NCBI GenBank assembly: GCA_024655945.1 | Contig: JANLFK010000002.1 | Coordinates: forward strand, 178,610 to 242,609 | From: a candidate division KSB1 bacterium | GTDB lineage: Bacteria > Zhuqueibacterota > Zhuqueibacteria > JANLFK01 > Oleimicrobiaceae | Direction: 5' to 3' | Length of the DNA stretch: 64,000 nucleotides | Part shown: one piece after another, positions 25,304-34,326 of the stretch | How positions within the stretch are numbered: the first letter of the stretch is position 1 | Layout: the number at the start of each line of letters is the position of its first letter | Position numbers and translations under genes: made by a program | Notes under the pieces: model-generated | Seen by the model: only the letters and a program-made list of their open reading frames with translations | Database searches by the model: none | Told to the model about the DNA's origin: nothing

Positions 25304-26486
25304 ATGCCTGCCTTTCCGACGCCTGTAGCGCTGTCGTCTCTTCCTTCACTTTCGGCACCAACACGCGGATCGGTTCCCTGACGCCAATCCGTCTGGCAAA
25401 GTTCTGCAGTCTATGCAGGAGGGCCAAGCTTACTTCCTGCCCATCCTTTGCCAGCAAGAGGCCGTTGCGGGTAAATACATCTTCGGCCAGCACCATGGTG
25501 GTGTTCAGGTCACGCACCCGTACGAACACTCCCTCCATCTCCACCCGCAGCGAGGGCATGGAGAAGAGAGTGGCGACCAGCAGCGGTTGATAGTCTTCGT
25601 CCTGCATGGCCAAGGCGCCAACGGCCTGCTCACGACTGGCGCCAGCCAGAAGCCTGTTGTCGAAGGCAAGAGCCACCTTGATCATCTGCGCGCCCAATAC
25701 CTCGGGCTCCGAACTCAACAGCTCGGCAAGCTCTTTGCATTTAGGGAAGCGCTCGTCCTGGCGGGCAATCATGGCCGTGACCCTTTCCAGGCGCGGGATG
25801 GCCCGCAAGAGCTTTTGCGCCACCATGGTGCGCGAGGCATACATCTCTTGCTCCTCTTCGCTGAGCGGCAAATCCGCGTAGACTTTCTCCAGCAACTCCT
25901 CCGGCAACACCAAGCAGCCGATTTGCGAGAGCGAAGCCGCCACCTCATACTGCCACTGCTCCTGCAGGCCAAGAGATCGAGCCATGTGGCGCACAATGCG
26001 TTTGAGCCTGGTGCTCTGGCTAAAGGCCAGCGGGTTGACCATGGCCAAGACCTCGCTGAGCACGTCCACCACGCCGCGCAAGGTGAGCTCGAGCACTTCG
26101 CGCTCGGCGCGCTGCAAGTGGTACTGGTGCAGCGCCGCCTGTAGGGCCTTGGCCAGGTGTTCGGGCGGGCAGGGTTTGGTGAGGAAGCGGAAGACGCTTC
26201 CTTCATTTACTGCCGCCATGGCCATCTGGATGTCTGCATAACCGGTGAGCACGATGCGCACCGTGTCCGGGCTCATGTCGCGCACCTTGCTGAGCACCGT
26301 GATGCCGTCCATGTCGGGCATGCGCAGGTCGGACACGACGACGGCATAAGGCCCGTCCTTCTCAAACTTGAGCAGTGCCTCTCTGCCGCCGCGTGCGGTG
26401 TCCAGCGCGAAGCGAGCGTGGAGAATGCGCTGATACCCGGCAAGGATATTCGCGTCATCATCGACGCACAGGATGCGGTCGTTCAT
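25293..26486 (-). CDS. Response regulator with degenerate HD-GYP-like output domain
   Basis: 397 aa from the ATG at 26486 (ATGA overlap with the upstream gene). Receiver 1-120: DDD at 9-11, Asp53 in VVVSDLRMPDMDG, Lys near 103 in FLTKPC. The second domain (about 140-330) aligns by eye with RpfG-type HD-GYP proteins: AFSQSTRLKRIVRHMARSLG and AASLSQIGCLVLPEELLEK. In that family the positions read HSxRVARLA and LLHDIGKLGIP; here the metal-binding His and His-Asp are Gln/Ser and Ser-Gln, and no GYP loop is seen. I infer loss of c-di-GMP phosphodiesterase activity and possibly retained ligand or protein binding. A C-terminal segment of unknown type (330-397) follows. Confidence 0.75.
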   Translation of the reverse strand: MNDRILCVDDDANILAGYQRILHARFALDTARGGREALLKFEKDGPYAVVVSDLRMPDMDGITVLSKVRDMSPDTVRIVLTGYADIQMAMAAVNEGSVFRFLTKPCPPEHLAKALQAALHQYHLQRAEREVLELTLRGVVDVLSEVLAMVNPLAFSQSTRLKRIVRHMARSLGLQEQWQYEVAASLSQIGCLVLPEELLEKVYADLPLSEEEQEMYASRTMVAQKLLRAIPRLERVTAMIARQDERFPKCKELAELLSSEPEVLGAQMIKVALAFDNRLLAGASREQAVGALAMQDEDYQPLLVATLFSMPSLRVEMEGVFVRVRDLNTTMVLAEDVFTRNGLLLAKDGQEVSLALLHRLQNFARRIGVREPIRVLVPKVKEETTALQASERQAYGA

Positions 26487-27694
26487 GGCGCCACCCCCTG
26501 GCTGTCCAGTGCAGTGTACAGCTCCTGCCATGCGGGCAGGGTACGACTCAGGCCCAGCCTCTCCAGGTACTCCTGGTCAAGCTGCTCATCATTGCGCGAG
26601 CCTCCCGGTTCTTGCGCGTGGTCCAGCGCATTGGCAATATGCACTGCGGCGAGGGGGCTCGGCTGGTTGCCTTCGCAGCGCTGCGGCCTGTGATGATAAG
26701 CCAGCGCTTCCACCACCGGGTCCGGCAGGCCCCAGAGGCCGAGCAGATAGGCTCCCACCTCCGCGTGGCCGGCGCCAAAGTGCTCCTCTTCGGCACGCTG
26801 CAGGGTGAGGCGCCGCTCTCTGGCGGCCGCCACCGCCTTGTTGTACTCCTGGGGGAAATTGGCGGCAAGAACTAACTTGCCGGCATCGTGCAACATCCCG
26901 GCCATGAGGGTCTCGTTCACAAAGCGCGCGTCCGCGCGCCAGCGCGGCGCAAGCTGCCGCGCAAGGGCGCACACGCGCATGCTGTGCTCCTCCACGGCTT
27001 GCAAATCGAGGGCCGCCATCTTGCACTGCTCCAGCTGCGCAAAAACACCCACAGCCAGCACGAGCGCGCGCACCGTCTCCATGCCCAGGTAAATGGTCGC
27101 CTGCACCGGGTCACCGATGGACTGCTGCAGGCCAAAGTAGGCCGAATTGACCAATTGCAGCACCTTGGCCGTCATCCCGACATCCTGGGCGACTAATTCG
27201 CCCACGGTGTGAATGGAGCCGCCCGGTGCCTGCAGCTCTGCCAGCACTCTCTGATAGAGCGTCGGCAGACTTGGCAGGGTGGTCATGTCCGCCACCAACT
27301 TGGTAAGCCGTTCCTCGGAAAGCACCTGCCGCAGGCCGCACGCCCGCCTGATCACTCTGCGCAGCAACTCCGAGTCGCAGGGCTTGGCCAGGTATTGGTG
27401 CGCGGTCCCCACCGAGCGCAACACGGTCTCGCGGTCGGAGTAACCGGACAGCACAATGCGCACCGTCTGGGGCTGCATCTGCCGCGCACGCTCCAGGAGT
27501 TCAGCCCCGTCGATGCCGGGCATGCGCATGTCGGTGACCACCACGTCGAACGGTTCTGCCCGCAAAACGGCCAGTGCCTCCTCGCCGCTGGTCACAAAGC
27601 GCATCTCCCATTCCGCGCGCATGGGATGCAGCAGGCGCTGTAGCCCTTGCAGCACCTTGGGCTCGTCGTCCACGAACAGAATGCGCCTCTTCAT
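26483..27694 (-). CDS. Response regulator with HDOD output domain
   Basis: 403 aa from the ATG at 27694, preceded by gggagagagggcg. Receiver 1-125 with DDE at 9-11, Asp55 in VVVTDMRMPGIDG and Lys in YLAKPC. The HDOD domain (about 135-345) shows LPSLPTLYQRVLAELQ, VAQDVGMTAKVLQLVNSAYF, the HDAGK motif (GMLHDAGKLVLAANFP) and the YHHRPQ end. HDOD proteins are non-nucleotide-specific scaffold or regulatory domains often linked to c-di-GMP, chemotaxis and stress signalling. Coupled by ATGA to the degenerate HD-domain regulator, so the two probably act together. Confidence 0.88.
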   Translation of the reverse strand: MKRRILFVDDEPKVLQGLQRLLHPMRAEWEMRFVTSGEEALAVLRAEPFDVVVTDMRMPGIDGAELLERARQMQPQTVRIVLSGYSDRETVLRSVGTAHQYLAKPCDSELLRRVIRRACGLRQVLSEERLTKLVADMTTLPSLPTLYQRVLAELQAPGGSIHTVGELVAQDVGMTAKVLQLVNSAYFGLQQSIGDPVQATIYLGMETVRALVLAVGVFAQLEQCKMAALDLQAVEEHSMRVCALARQLAPRWRADARFVNETLMAGMLHDAGKLVLAANFPQEYNKAVAAARERRLTLQRAEEEHFGAGHAEVGAYLLGLWGLPDPVVEALAYHHRPQRCEGNQPSPLAAVHIANALDHAQEPGGSRNDEQLDQEYLERLGLSRTLPAWQELYTALDSQGVAP

Positions 27695-27708
27695 CGCCCT
27701 CTCTCCCA

Positions 27709-29298
27709 CTACGCCCCGTTAATGGGCAAGCGCACGATGAAGGTCGTTCCCTTGCCCTCCGCCGTCTCGAAGGTAATAGAACCCTTGTGTTTCTCAACCA
27801 CCACGCAGTGGGCGATGGCCAATCCCTGTCCTGTGCCGGTGCCCACAGGTTTGGTGGTAAAGAAGGGATCGAAGATGCGGTGACGGATGGCCGCGGGGAT
27901 GCCCGGGCCCGTGTCGCTGATGCGCATCTCCACCCAGCCGTCGGTGCGGTGGGTGCTGATGGTGATTTTCCCCTTGCGCTCCGGCCGCGCCCCCACCACG
28001 TCCTTAATGGCGTGGGTCGCATTGAGGAGAATGTTGAGGATCACCTGATTGATTTCGTTTGGCAGACCCTGGATCTGCGGCAGGCTATTGTCCAAGGCCA
28101 TCTCCACATCTGCGACGTACTTCCACTCGTTGCGAGCCACCGTCACCGTGGTCTCGATGGCCTTGTTGAAGTCCACCGCCGTCTTCCCTTGCCCGCCCGG
28201 ATGGGAGAAGGCGCGCATGGCCTGCACAATGTGCGCGACCCTGTCCACCCCCTCCAGCGTCTGGTCGATGGCCAAGGGGATTTCCCCGGCCAGGTAGTCA
28301 AGGTCCACCTCCTGTTCCAGCGCATCGATGCTGGCCACCAGCTCCGGCCATGCGTCGTCCTGGCGCGCTGCCTCTTTCAACTCTCGGTACTTGTTCACCA
28401 GGCCAAAAAGCCCGGCAAAGGAGTCACGCAGGAAGCGGGTGTTGTCGCCGATGAACTGGGTGGGCGTATTGATCTCGTGCGCGATGCCCGCGGCCAACTG
28501 ACCGATGGACTCCAACTTTTGCGCCTGCAGAAATTGCTGCTGCAGGATCTTGTACTCGGTGACTTCCTCGGCTGCCATCAGGAACCCTGCGGGCCCGCCC
28601 CGCGTGTGGTAGGGACTAATGGTCACGTTCAGAAACCCCTCGCGCTCGTCGGGGCGCTGGTAGCGGAATTCTTTGAGGGAAATGGCGGCTCTCCGCTCAA
28701 GGCAAAGGGCGATTTTCTCTTCTATGGCCGTCCAGGACCAACGCACCGGGCAATCGCGAAAGCGCTGTCCCACCGCCTGCTCTGCGGCAATGGCGAAGAC
28801 CGCTTCGGCCTGTCCGTTCCAGTGCACTACCTTCCCTTCGGCATCCACACCGATGAGCACCGACGGCACCGCTGCCAGGAGCTCTTCGTTCTGCTTGTGC
28901 ACTCTGACAAGTTCGCGCTCTGCGACGTGCCGGTACAGGGCGATCTCGACGGCGATGTGCAGCTCCCGCGGCTCGAATGGCTTCAGCACATAGCCAAATG
29001 GGGTCGTGACCTTTGCCCGTTGCAGGGTCAGGTCGTCGGAATTGGCGGTGACGAAGATAACGGGCACCTCCACGGAGGCAGCAATCTCTTCAGCAGCCTT
29101 GACCCCATCGATGTCGCCGCGCAGCTTGATGTCCATCAGCACCAGGTCCGGGCACGTCTCCTTGGCCTTGGCGATGGCCGCCTCGCCGGTGGCGGCGATG
29201 CCCACCACCTGGTAGCCCAAGTCGCGCAGCATGCTCTCCACGTCCCTGGCGACGATCGCCTCGTCTTCCACAATGAGAATGCGAGGCCTGTCACTCAT
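27709..29298 (-). CDS. Receiver-PAS-histidine kinase
   Basis: 529 aa from the ATG at 29298 (ggagggagagc site; ATGA overlap with the receiver upstream). Domain order: receiver 1-125 (Asp56 in LVLMDIKLRGDIDG, VTANSDDLTLQRA, Lys in YVLKPFEP), PAS 135-255, long HisKA-type dimerisation region with LAAGIAHEINTPTQFIGDN (His near 278), and HATPase 405-529 with NEINQVILNILLNATHAIKD, SDTGPGIP, FFTTKPVGTGTGQGLAIAHC. The AHEINTP-type kinases with an inserted helix are typical for receiver-PAS kinases of environmental bacteria. It likely receives phosphate on its receiver and passes signal to a separate regulator. Confidence 0.88.
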   Translation of the reverse strand: MSDRPRILIVEDEAIVARDVESMLRDLGYQVVGIAATGEAAIAKAKETCPDLVLMDIKLRGDIDGVKAAEEIAASVEVPVIFVTANSDDLTLQRAKVTTPFGYVLKPFEPRELHIAVEIALYRHVAERELVRVHKQNEELLAAVPSVLIGVDAEGKVVHWNGQAEAVFAIAAEQAVGQRFRDCPVRWSWTAIEEKIALCLERRAAISLKEFRYQRPDEREGFLNVTISPYHTRGGPAGFLMAAEEVTEYKILQQQFLQAQKLESIGQLAAGIAHEINTPTQFIGDNTRFLRDSFAGLFGLVNKYRELKEAARQDDAWPELVASIDALEQEVDLDYLAGEIPLAIDQTLEGVDRVAHIVQAMRAFSHPGGQGKTAVDFNKAIETTVTVARNEWKYVADVEMALDNSLPQIQGLPNEINQVILNILLNATHAIKDVVGARPERKGKITISTHRTDGWVEMRISDTGPGIPAAIRHRIFDPFFTTKPVGTGTGQGLAIAHCVVVEKHKGSITFETAEGKGTTFIVRLPINGA

Positions 29299-29762
29299 GC
29301 TCTCCCTCCACCCTCGGTCACGGCATTCTCCTGCACGCACTCCTGTCTGCACGCGTCCGGACTGGAAGAACCGGTCGTTGCGCCGGCGCGCGTCGCCTGC
29401 AGCGCCTTGGCCAACGCCGCGGCCAACACCTGGAGCTCGAACGGCTTCTGCAAGTAGCCGGCAGGCCCAGTGGCCATGGCACGCTCATAGGTCTCCTGGT
29501 CGGTGTTGGCGGTAAGATAGATGACCGGGATGCCGTAGCGCGCCTTGATCTCCTGAGCAGCCTGGACGCCGTCCATGTCGCCGCGCAGCTTGATGTCCAT
29601 CAGCACCAGGTCCGGCCTGGTGAGGCCCGCCTTGTCGATGGCCTGCTCTCCAGTGGCTGCCAGCCCGGTCACCACATAGCCCAGGCGCTGCAACATCCCT
29701 TTCATGTCCAGCGCCACGATCTGTTCATCCTCGACCACGAGTATTTTCGGCTTACCGTCCAT
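29295..29762 (-). CDS. Single-domain response regulator
   Basis: 155 aa from the ATG at 29762 (a GTG two codons upstream is in frame). It is a receiver of the same subfamily as those fused to the kinases at 27709 and 34327: ILVVEDEQIVALDMKGMLQR, Asp56 in LVLMDIKLRGDMDGVQAAQE, IPVIYLTANTDQETYERAMA, Lys in GYLQKPFE. The 35-residue tail is Ala/Thr/Ser/Glu-rich with two Cys and no known fold. No output domain. It directly precedes and overlaps the receiver-PAS kinase gene and follows the 1471-aa HisKA_2 kinase, its likely donor. Confidence 0.85.
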   Translation of the reverse strand: MDGKPKILVVEDEQIVALDMKGMLQRLGYVVTGLAATGEQAIDKAGLTRPDLVLMDIKLRGDMDGVQAAQEIKARYGIPVIYLTANTDQETYERAMATGPAGYLQKPFELQVLAAALAKALQATRAGATTGSSSPDACRQECVQENAVTEGGGRA

Positions 29763-29832
29763 CGCCACTCGACCCGTAGACGTGATCGGACTACCCGGTG
29801 CAAGAACCCAAACTTATGGCACCCCTCGTGAT

Positions 29833-32800
29833 TCACCGCGACGCCGGGAAGGTGATGACAAACTCGGTGCCCTGCCCTTCGCTCACCAGCTCGATCGTCC
29901 CGTCCAGCTGATCGGTGAGCGTGGTCACCAACTGCATGCCCAACGACTCGGTGTTGTGAAAGTCCACCTCCTTGGGGAAGCCCACGCCGTCGTCCCGCAC
30001 GCGCAGCACGATCCTGTCATCCTCATGGTACATGCGCACCTGGATGGTGCCGGAGTCGCGGCCGCGGAAAGCATGTTTGAACGCGTTGGAGACCAGCTCG
30101 TTGATGATCAGCCCGCAGGGGATGCCGGCGTCCACCCCCAAGGCGATACCGTCCGCCTCCACCACCAGGTTGATGTTGGCCTTGCTCTCGTAGGAACGGG
30201 CCACCTGACCAGTGAGCGTGCGCACGTAGGTGCCAAAATCGATGTGCGAGAGGTCATTTGACCGGTAGAGTTGTTCATGGATAAGGGCCATGGAGCGCAC
30301 GCGATTCTGGCTCTCGTTGAACAGCTCCAAGGTCTTGGGGTCTTCGATGTAGTTGGACTGCAGGCGCAGCATGGAGGAGATAACCTGCATGTTGTTCTTG
30401 ACGCGGTGGTGGATCTCTTTGAGCAAGACCTCCTTCTCGCGCAGCGAGGCCTGCAGAGCCATCTGGGCCTTCTTTTGCGCGGTAATGTCGCGGCTTATGC
30501 CCACCAGCCCGCTGATCTTACCTTCCGCATCGCGCACCGGCACCTTGGTGCACAACAGCCACCCGGGCTCGCCGTTGGGGAGAATCGTCTCCTCTTCCCG
30601 GTTGGCCGCGGGCAGCCCGGACTCCAAGATGGCGCGGTCCTCTGCCGCAAAGCGCTCTGCTACCTCAGGCGGACGGAAGTGAAAGTCCGTTTTGCCCAGC
30701 GCTTCCGCCTGCGACTGCACGCCCAGCGCATGGAGATGGGCGGCATTGTTCAGGGTAAAGCGCATCTCCGCATCCTTGGCATAGATGCGGTCGGGCAGAC
30801 TGTCGATGAGGGTACGCAGCAGATTGCGCTCCTCAGCTAAGGCCTGCTCTGCCCGTTTGCGCGCCGTAATGTCCGTGGAAATGCCAAAGGTGCCAATGAT
30901 ACGCCCCTGCTGGTCGCGCAGCGGCAATTTGGAGGTGCGCACCCAGGTCACCGAACCGTCCGGCCAGGTCTCCTTTTCCTCAGTGCCCACGATGGGCTCA
31001 CCCGTGCGGATGATGTTCTGCTCGTCCTCGTATGCCGCGCGTGCATGCTCCTCGGTGAAAAAGTCGAAATCAGTCTTACCAAACGCCTGCGCCGGGTCAT
31101 CGATACCGAATTTTCGCAGCAGGGACCTGGTCACCCTTATGAAGCGGCTCTGCGTGTCTTTGAAATAGATGGTGTCGGGGATAGAATCCATGAGCGCCCT
31201 CATCAGCAACTGCTCGTCCGCCAAGGCCTTGTACAGGCGGGCATTGGCCAGCGCAGTGGCGACGTGGCCGCCCATAGTGCGCAAGGTGGCGACGTCTTCG
31301 TCGGTGAAGGCTGCTTCCTGCGCGCTCTGGATGGTCATCGCGCCCAGGACCTCGCCCCGGGCGATCAAGGGCAGGGCAACCTCGGAACGCGTCTCAGGAA
31401 GAAATGGATTGGGCAGATGCACCGGGTCGTCCTCCACGTGCTGCGCCACGCGCACCTGAGCGTTGGTGATGCACCAGCCGGTCATCGACTTACCGCCCAC
31501 GGGTATTCTGTGGCCTTGCTCCACCAGGTGCTGCCCTTGCGGCCCGGTACCGGCGCGCAGCACCGCCCATTGGCCACTCTCATCGACCAAGTAGAGGCCG
31601 ACGTAGGTGAAGTTAAAGCGCTCCCGCACGAGGTTAACCACTTGCGCAATGAGCTCGTCGGGGTCAAGGATGCTGGTAGCAGCGCGCGCCACCTCGGCGG
31701 CCGTCTGCAACTGCAAGGCACGGCGCCCCAACGCCGCCTCCGCCTGCTTGCGCTCGGTGATGTCGCGAATCACCGCAAAGGTAGCCAGCCGCCCCTGATA
31801 GGTGATGATGGTGACATTGGCCTCCACCTCCACCTCGCTGCCATCTTTGCGCCGGAAGGCCGTCTCATATCGCGACGGCACCTCCTCGCCGGCGCGACGG
31901 CGCCGCTGCCGCTCCATGAGCAAGGCTACCCCTCGCTCGGTGTAGACGTCGCGGTAGTCCTTGTTCGCCAGCTCGTGCGGTTCATAGCCCAACAGGCGAG
32001 CAAACTGCGGGTTGAAAAAGACAAACCGGTCATCCTGGCTGATGACGATGGCGTCGTTGACGTTCTCCACCAGGAGGCGGTACTTCTCCTCGCTGCGGCG
32101 GAATTCCTCTTCCGCCCGCTTGCGCCGAATGGCACCGGCGATCTGGTTGGAGACCACCTGCACCAGCTCCACATCACGCTCGCTGTAGAGGGAGGGATCA
32201 CGGTAGCTTTGCAGGGCGATCAGCCCGATGACCTCCTGACCATCCATGAGCGGCACCCCCAACCAGACCAGAGGCTTACTGCCCCTGAGCCTGAGCTGGC
32301 CACTGCTCACCAGCTCCTCGAGCTCAGGCCCCCTGACCAACAAGGGGCAGCGCCCGTGAATGACCCGCGCGCAGAGCGAGTCGTCTGCCGACAACGAGAG
32401 CGGTTCTGCATAGCTGTCCCTCTCGTCCACCCAGTAGGGAAAAGTGACTTCGTCCTTGTCCGCATCATAGAGGCCGACGAAGAAGTTGGTCGTATCCACC
32501 GCTTCCACCAAGGCGGTGTGGATTTCCCGAAAGAGCTCTTGCAAACTGAACGTGCGATTGGCGGCATTGGATATTTGGTAGAGCAAGGAGAGCAGGGTCA
32601 TGGCCCGCCGCTGATCGGTGATGTCGGTGGCCAAGGCCACGGTGCCCATCACCTTGCCCTGTGGGTCGTGGAGCGGTGCCCAGGTGCAGCGCACCCAGAA
32701 GCGCTCGCCACTCTTCTTCTGCAGCTGGGTCTCGTGCTCCGCCAGTTCCCCGTGGAGGCAAGAATCTATCCACGTCCCCGCCACGGCCCGCTCCTGCTTG

Positions 32801-34248
32801 GGAACCAACAAGCCGACGCCATTGGCACCGACTAACTCCTCGAGCGTGTAGCCCACCATGGCGCAGAAGCGTCGATTGGCAAACCGGATCAAGCCCTGTT
32901 CGTCGAAGTAGATCAACCCCTCATTCATCCCTTCGATGATGGCCGCCAGGCGTTGTTCGCGATCATGGAGAGTCTGCTCCGCCTTTAGTCTGACCACCAC
33001 GCCGCCCACCTGCGCACAGACCAAGCACAGCGCCCCGCGCGCACGGGGCGGCACCTCATCCCGCCTGGTGGAAGCGACGTTCATGCACCCCACCACCTTG
33101 CCTTTGTGCAAAAACGGGATCACGCCGATGGCGCGCAGGGGACCGCACACGGACTTCCCCAGGCTCTTGGTCAGTTCTGCATAACTGGTGAAGACAGACT
33201 TGCCTTTCTTCACCAGCTTGGCATTGGGACAATCGGGACCATAGTGGTTCACCTGCGCCACAAACTCTGGCGGGAGGCCGTGCTCGTACACGAGATCCAA
33301 CGCCCCGGTGGCCCCGTCCACCAAGTAGATGCCGCCGCCATCCATATCAGCAATGTCCAGCGCCGCACGCAAACACAGGCGCAGGCACTCCTGCACGTCG
33401 GTGACCTGGCTGAGCGCTATGGCCAACTCCAACTGCTTCGCCTGCACGTGCGCCGCCCACTCTCGTTCGCTCACGTCGCGCACCACCGCAAAGGTGGCCG
33501 GCCGCCCATGGTGATCGACGATGGCCACGTTGACCTCCACGTGGAGCTCGCTGCCATCCTTCTTGCGGAAGGTGGTCTCGTAGCGCGACGGCACCTCTTC
33601 GCCCCGCTCCCTGGCCCTGGTGCGGCGCGCGAGGATTTCCAACCCCTGTTCCGTGTGCAGCGCTCGGTAGTCCATGGTCATGAGCTCTTCGGGCTCGTAC
33701 CCCAACATCTCGGCAAACCTCGGATTGAAGAAGATGAAACGATGCTGCTGGCTCATGACGATGCCATCATTGACATTGTCCAAGATCAAGCGATAGACTT
33801 CCTGCTCATGGTGCGGTGCGAGGGGGGCCGCTCCATTTGCAGCCAGAGAAACGAGGACCAGTTCGGCATCGTGAGAGACAGGGGCAAAGGTTGCGCCGAC
33901 CCAGGTGGCCGCGCCGCTGCTCCCTCTCAGTGCCAGCTTAACAGCTACTGGCTGATGGGAGGAAGCGAGCTCTTGCAGCCACTGCTCGACGCACTGGCGG
34001 TCGTTTCCATCGACCAGCTGACGAAAGCCCTTGCCAGCGAGGTTGTTCGAGAGAATCCCATTGCCCAGCAGCTGGCGGCATGCCGCATTGGCATACACCA
34101 CGCGCCCTCGGTGCAGCAGCATCACCGCAGTGGGCATGTTGTCAAGAACCGGACGCAATTGTGCCAAGGTACGCTTCCAGGTCTGCGCTGTTGCACGCTT
34201 TCTGCAAGCTATTGCACTTGTCTTGCCCATTCTCCCCACCTCACACAT
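29833..34248 (-). CDS. Multi-PAS/GAF sensor histidine kinase, HisKA_2 type
   Basis: 1471-aa apparently cytoplasmic kinase; no TM seen. The ATG at 34248 (gaaggaacc upstream) is taken; an ATG at 34230 with ggtggggaga upstream is equally good. Order by eye: PAS1, PAS2, GAF1, PAS3, GAF2, PAS4, GAF3, PAS5, PAS6, HisKA_2 ([18 protein letters not shown], His near 1281), HATPase ([28 protein letters not shown]). PAS2 and PAS4 are close copies of each other (both with RYET.FR.KDGSE and FNP.FA..LGYEP), showing internal duplication. PAS5 and PAS6 are of the GKTDFxF type. The many input domains imply integration of several redox, gas or small-molecule signals; ligands cannot be told from sequence. Confidence 0.88.
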   Translation of the reverse strand: MCEVGRMGKTSAIACRKRATAQTWKRTLAQLRPVLDNMPTAVMLLHRGRVVYANAACRQLLGNGILSNNLAGKGFRQLVDGNDRQCVEQWLQELASSHQPVAVKLALRGSSGAATWVGATFAPVSHDAELVLVSLAANGAAPLAPHHEQEVYRLILDNVNDGIVMSQQHRFIFFNPRFAEMLGYEPEELMTMDYRALHTEQGLEILARRTRARERGEEVPSRYETTFRKKDGSELHVEVNVAIVDHHGRPATFAVVRDVSEREWAAHVQAKQLELAIALSQVTDVQECLRLCLRAALDIADMDGGGIYLVDGATGALDLVYEHGLPPEFVAQVNHYGPDCPNAKLVKKGKSVFTSYAELTKSLGKSVCGPLRAIGVIPFLHKGKVVGCMNVASTRRDEVPPRARGALCLVCAQVGGVVVRLKAEQTLHDREQRLAAIIEGMNEGLIYFDEQGLIRFANRRFCAMVGYTLEELVGANGVGLLVPKQERAVAGTWIDSCLHGELAEHETQLQKKSGERFWVRCTWAPLHDPQGKVMGTVALATDITDQRRAMTLLSLLYQISNAANRTFSLQELFREIHTALVEAVDTTNFFVGLYDADKDEVTFPYWVDERDSYAEPLSLSADDSLCARVIHGRCPLLVRGPELEELVSSGQLRLRGSKPLVWLGVPLMDGQEVIGLIALQSYRDPSLYSERDVELVQVVSNQIAGAIRRKRAEEEFRRSEEKYRLLVENVNDAIVISQDDRFVFFNPQFARLLGYEPHELANKDYRDVYTERGVALLMERQRRRRAGEEVPSRYETAFRRKDGSEVEVEANVTIITYQGRLATFAVIRDITERKQAEAALGRRALQLQTAAEVARAATSILDPDELIAQVVNLVRERFNFTYVGLYLVDESGQWAVLRAGTGPQGQHLVEQGHRIPVGGKSMTGWCITNAQVRVAQHVEDDPVHLPNPFLPETRSEVALPLIARGEVLGAMTIQSAQEAAFTDEDVATLRTMGGHVATALANARLYKALADEQLLMRALMDSIPDTIYFKDTQSRFIRVTRSLLRKFGIDDPAQAFGKTDFDFFTEEHARAAYEDEQNIIRTGEPIVGTEEKETWPDGSVTWVRTSKLPLRDQQGRIIGTFGISTDITARKRAEQALAEERNLLRTLIDSLPDRIYAKDAEMRFTLNNAAHLHALGVQSQAEALGKTDFHFRPPEVAERFAAEDRAILESGLPAANREEETILPNGEPGWLLCTKVPVRDAEGKISGLVGISRDITAQKKAQMALQASLREKEVLLKEIHHRVKNNMQVISSMLRLQSNYIEDPKTLELFNESQNRVRSMALIHEQLYRSNDLSHIDFGTYVRTLTGQVARSYESKANINLVVEADGIALGVDAGIPCGLIINELVSNAFKHAFRGRDSGTIQVRMYHEDDRIVLRVRDDGVGFPKEVDFHNTESLGMQLVTTLTDQLDGTIELVSEGQGTEFVITFPASR

Positions 34249-34326
34249 GGTTCCTTCGTGGTTCTCCTGGCCTGATGTTTTCACCACGCAAAGGGCCCGT
34301 CGAACCAGCCGCGGCAGTCCCGTCTC

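Noticed and set aside
22129..29457. Large plus-strand frames opposite the kinases (22129-23688, 519 codons; 27574-29457, 627 codons)
   Set aside because: Antisense shadows rich in His/Leu/Gln/Arg mirroring kinase codons; no family motif, while the minus frames show complete kinases.
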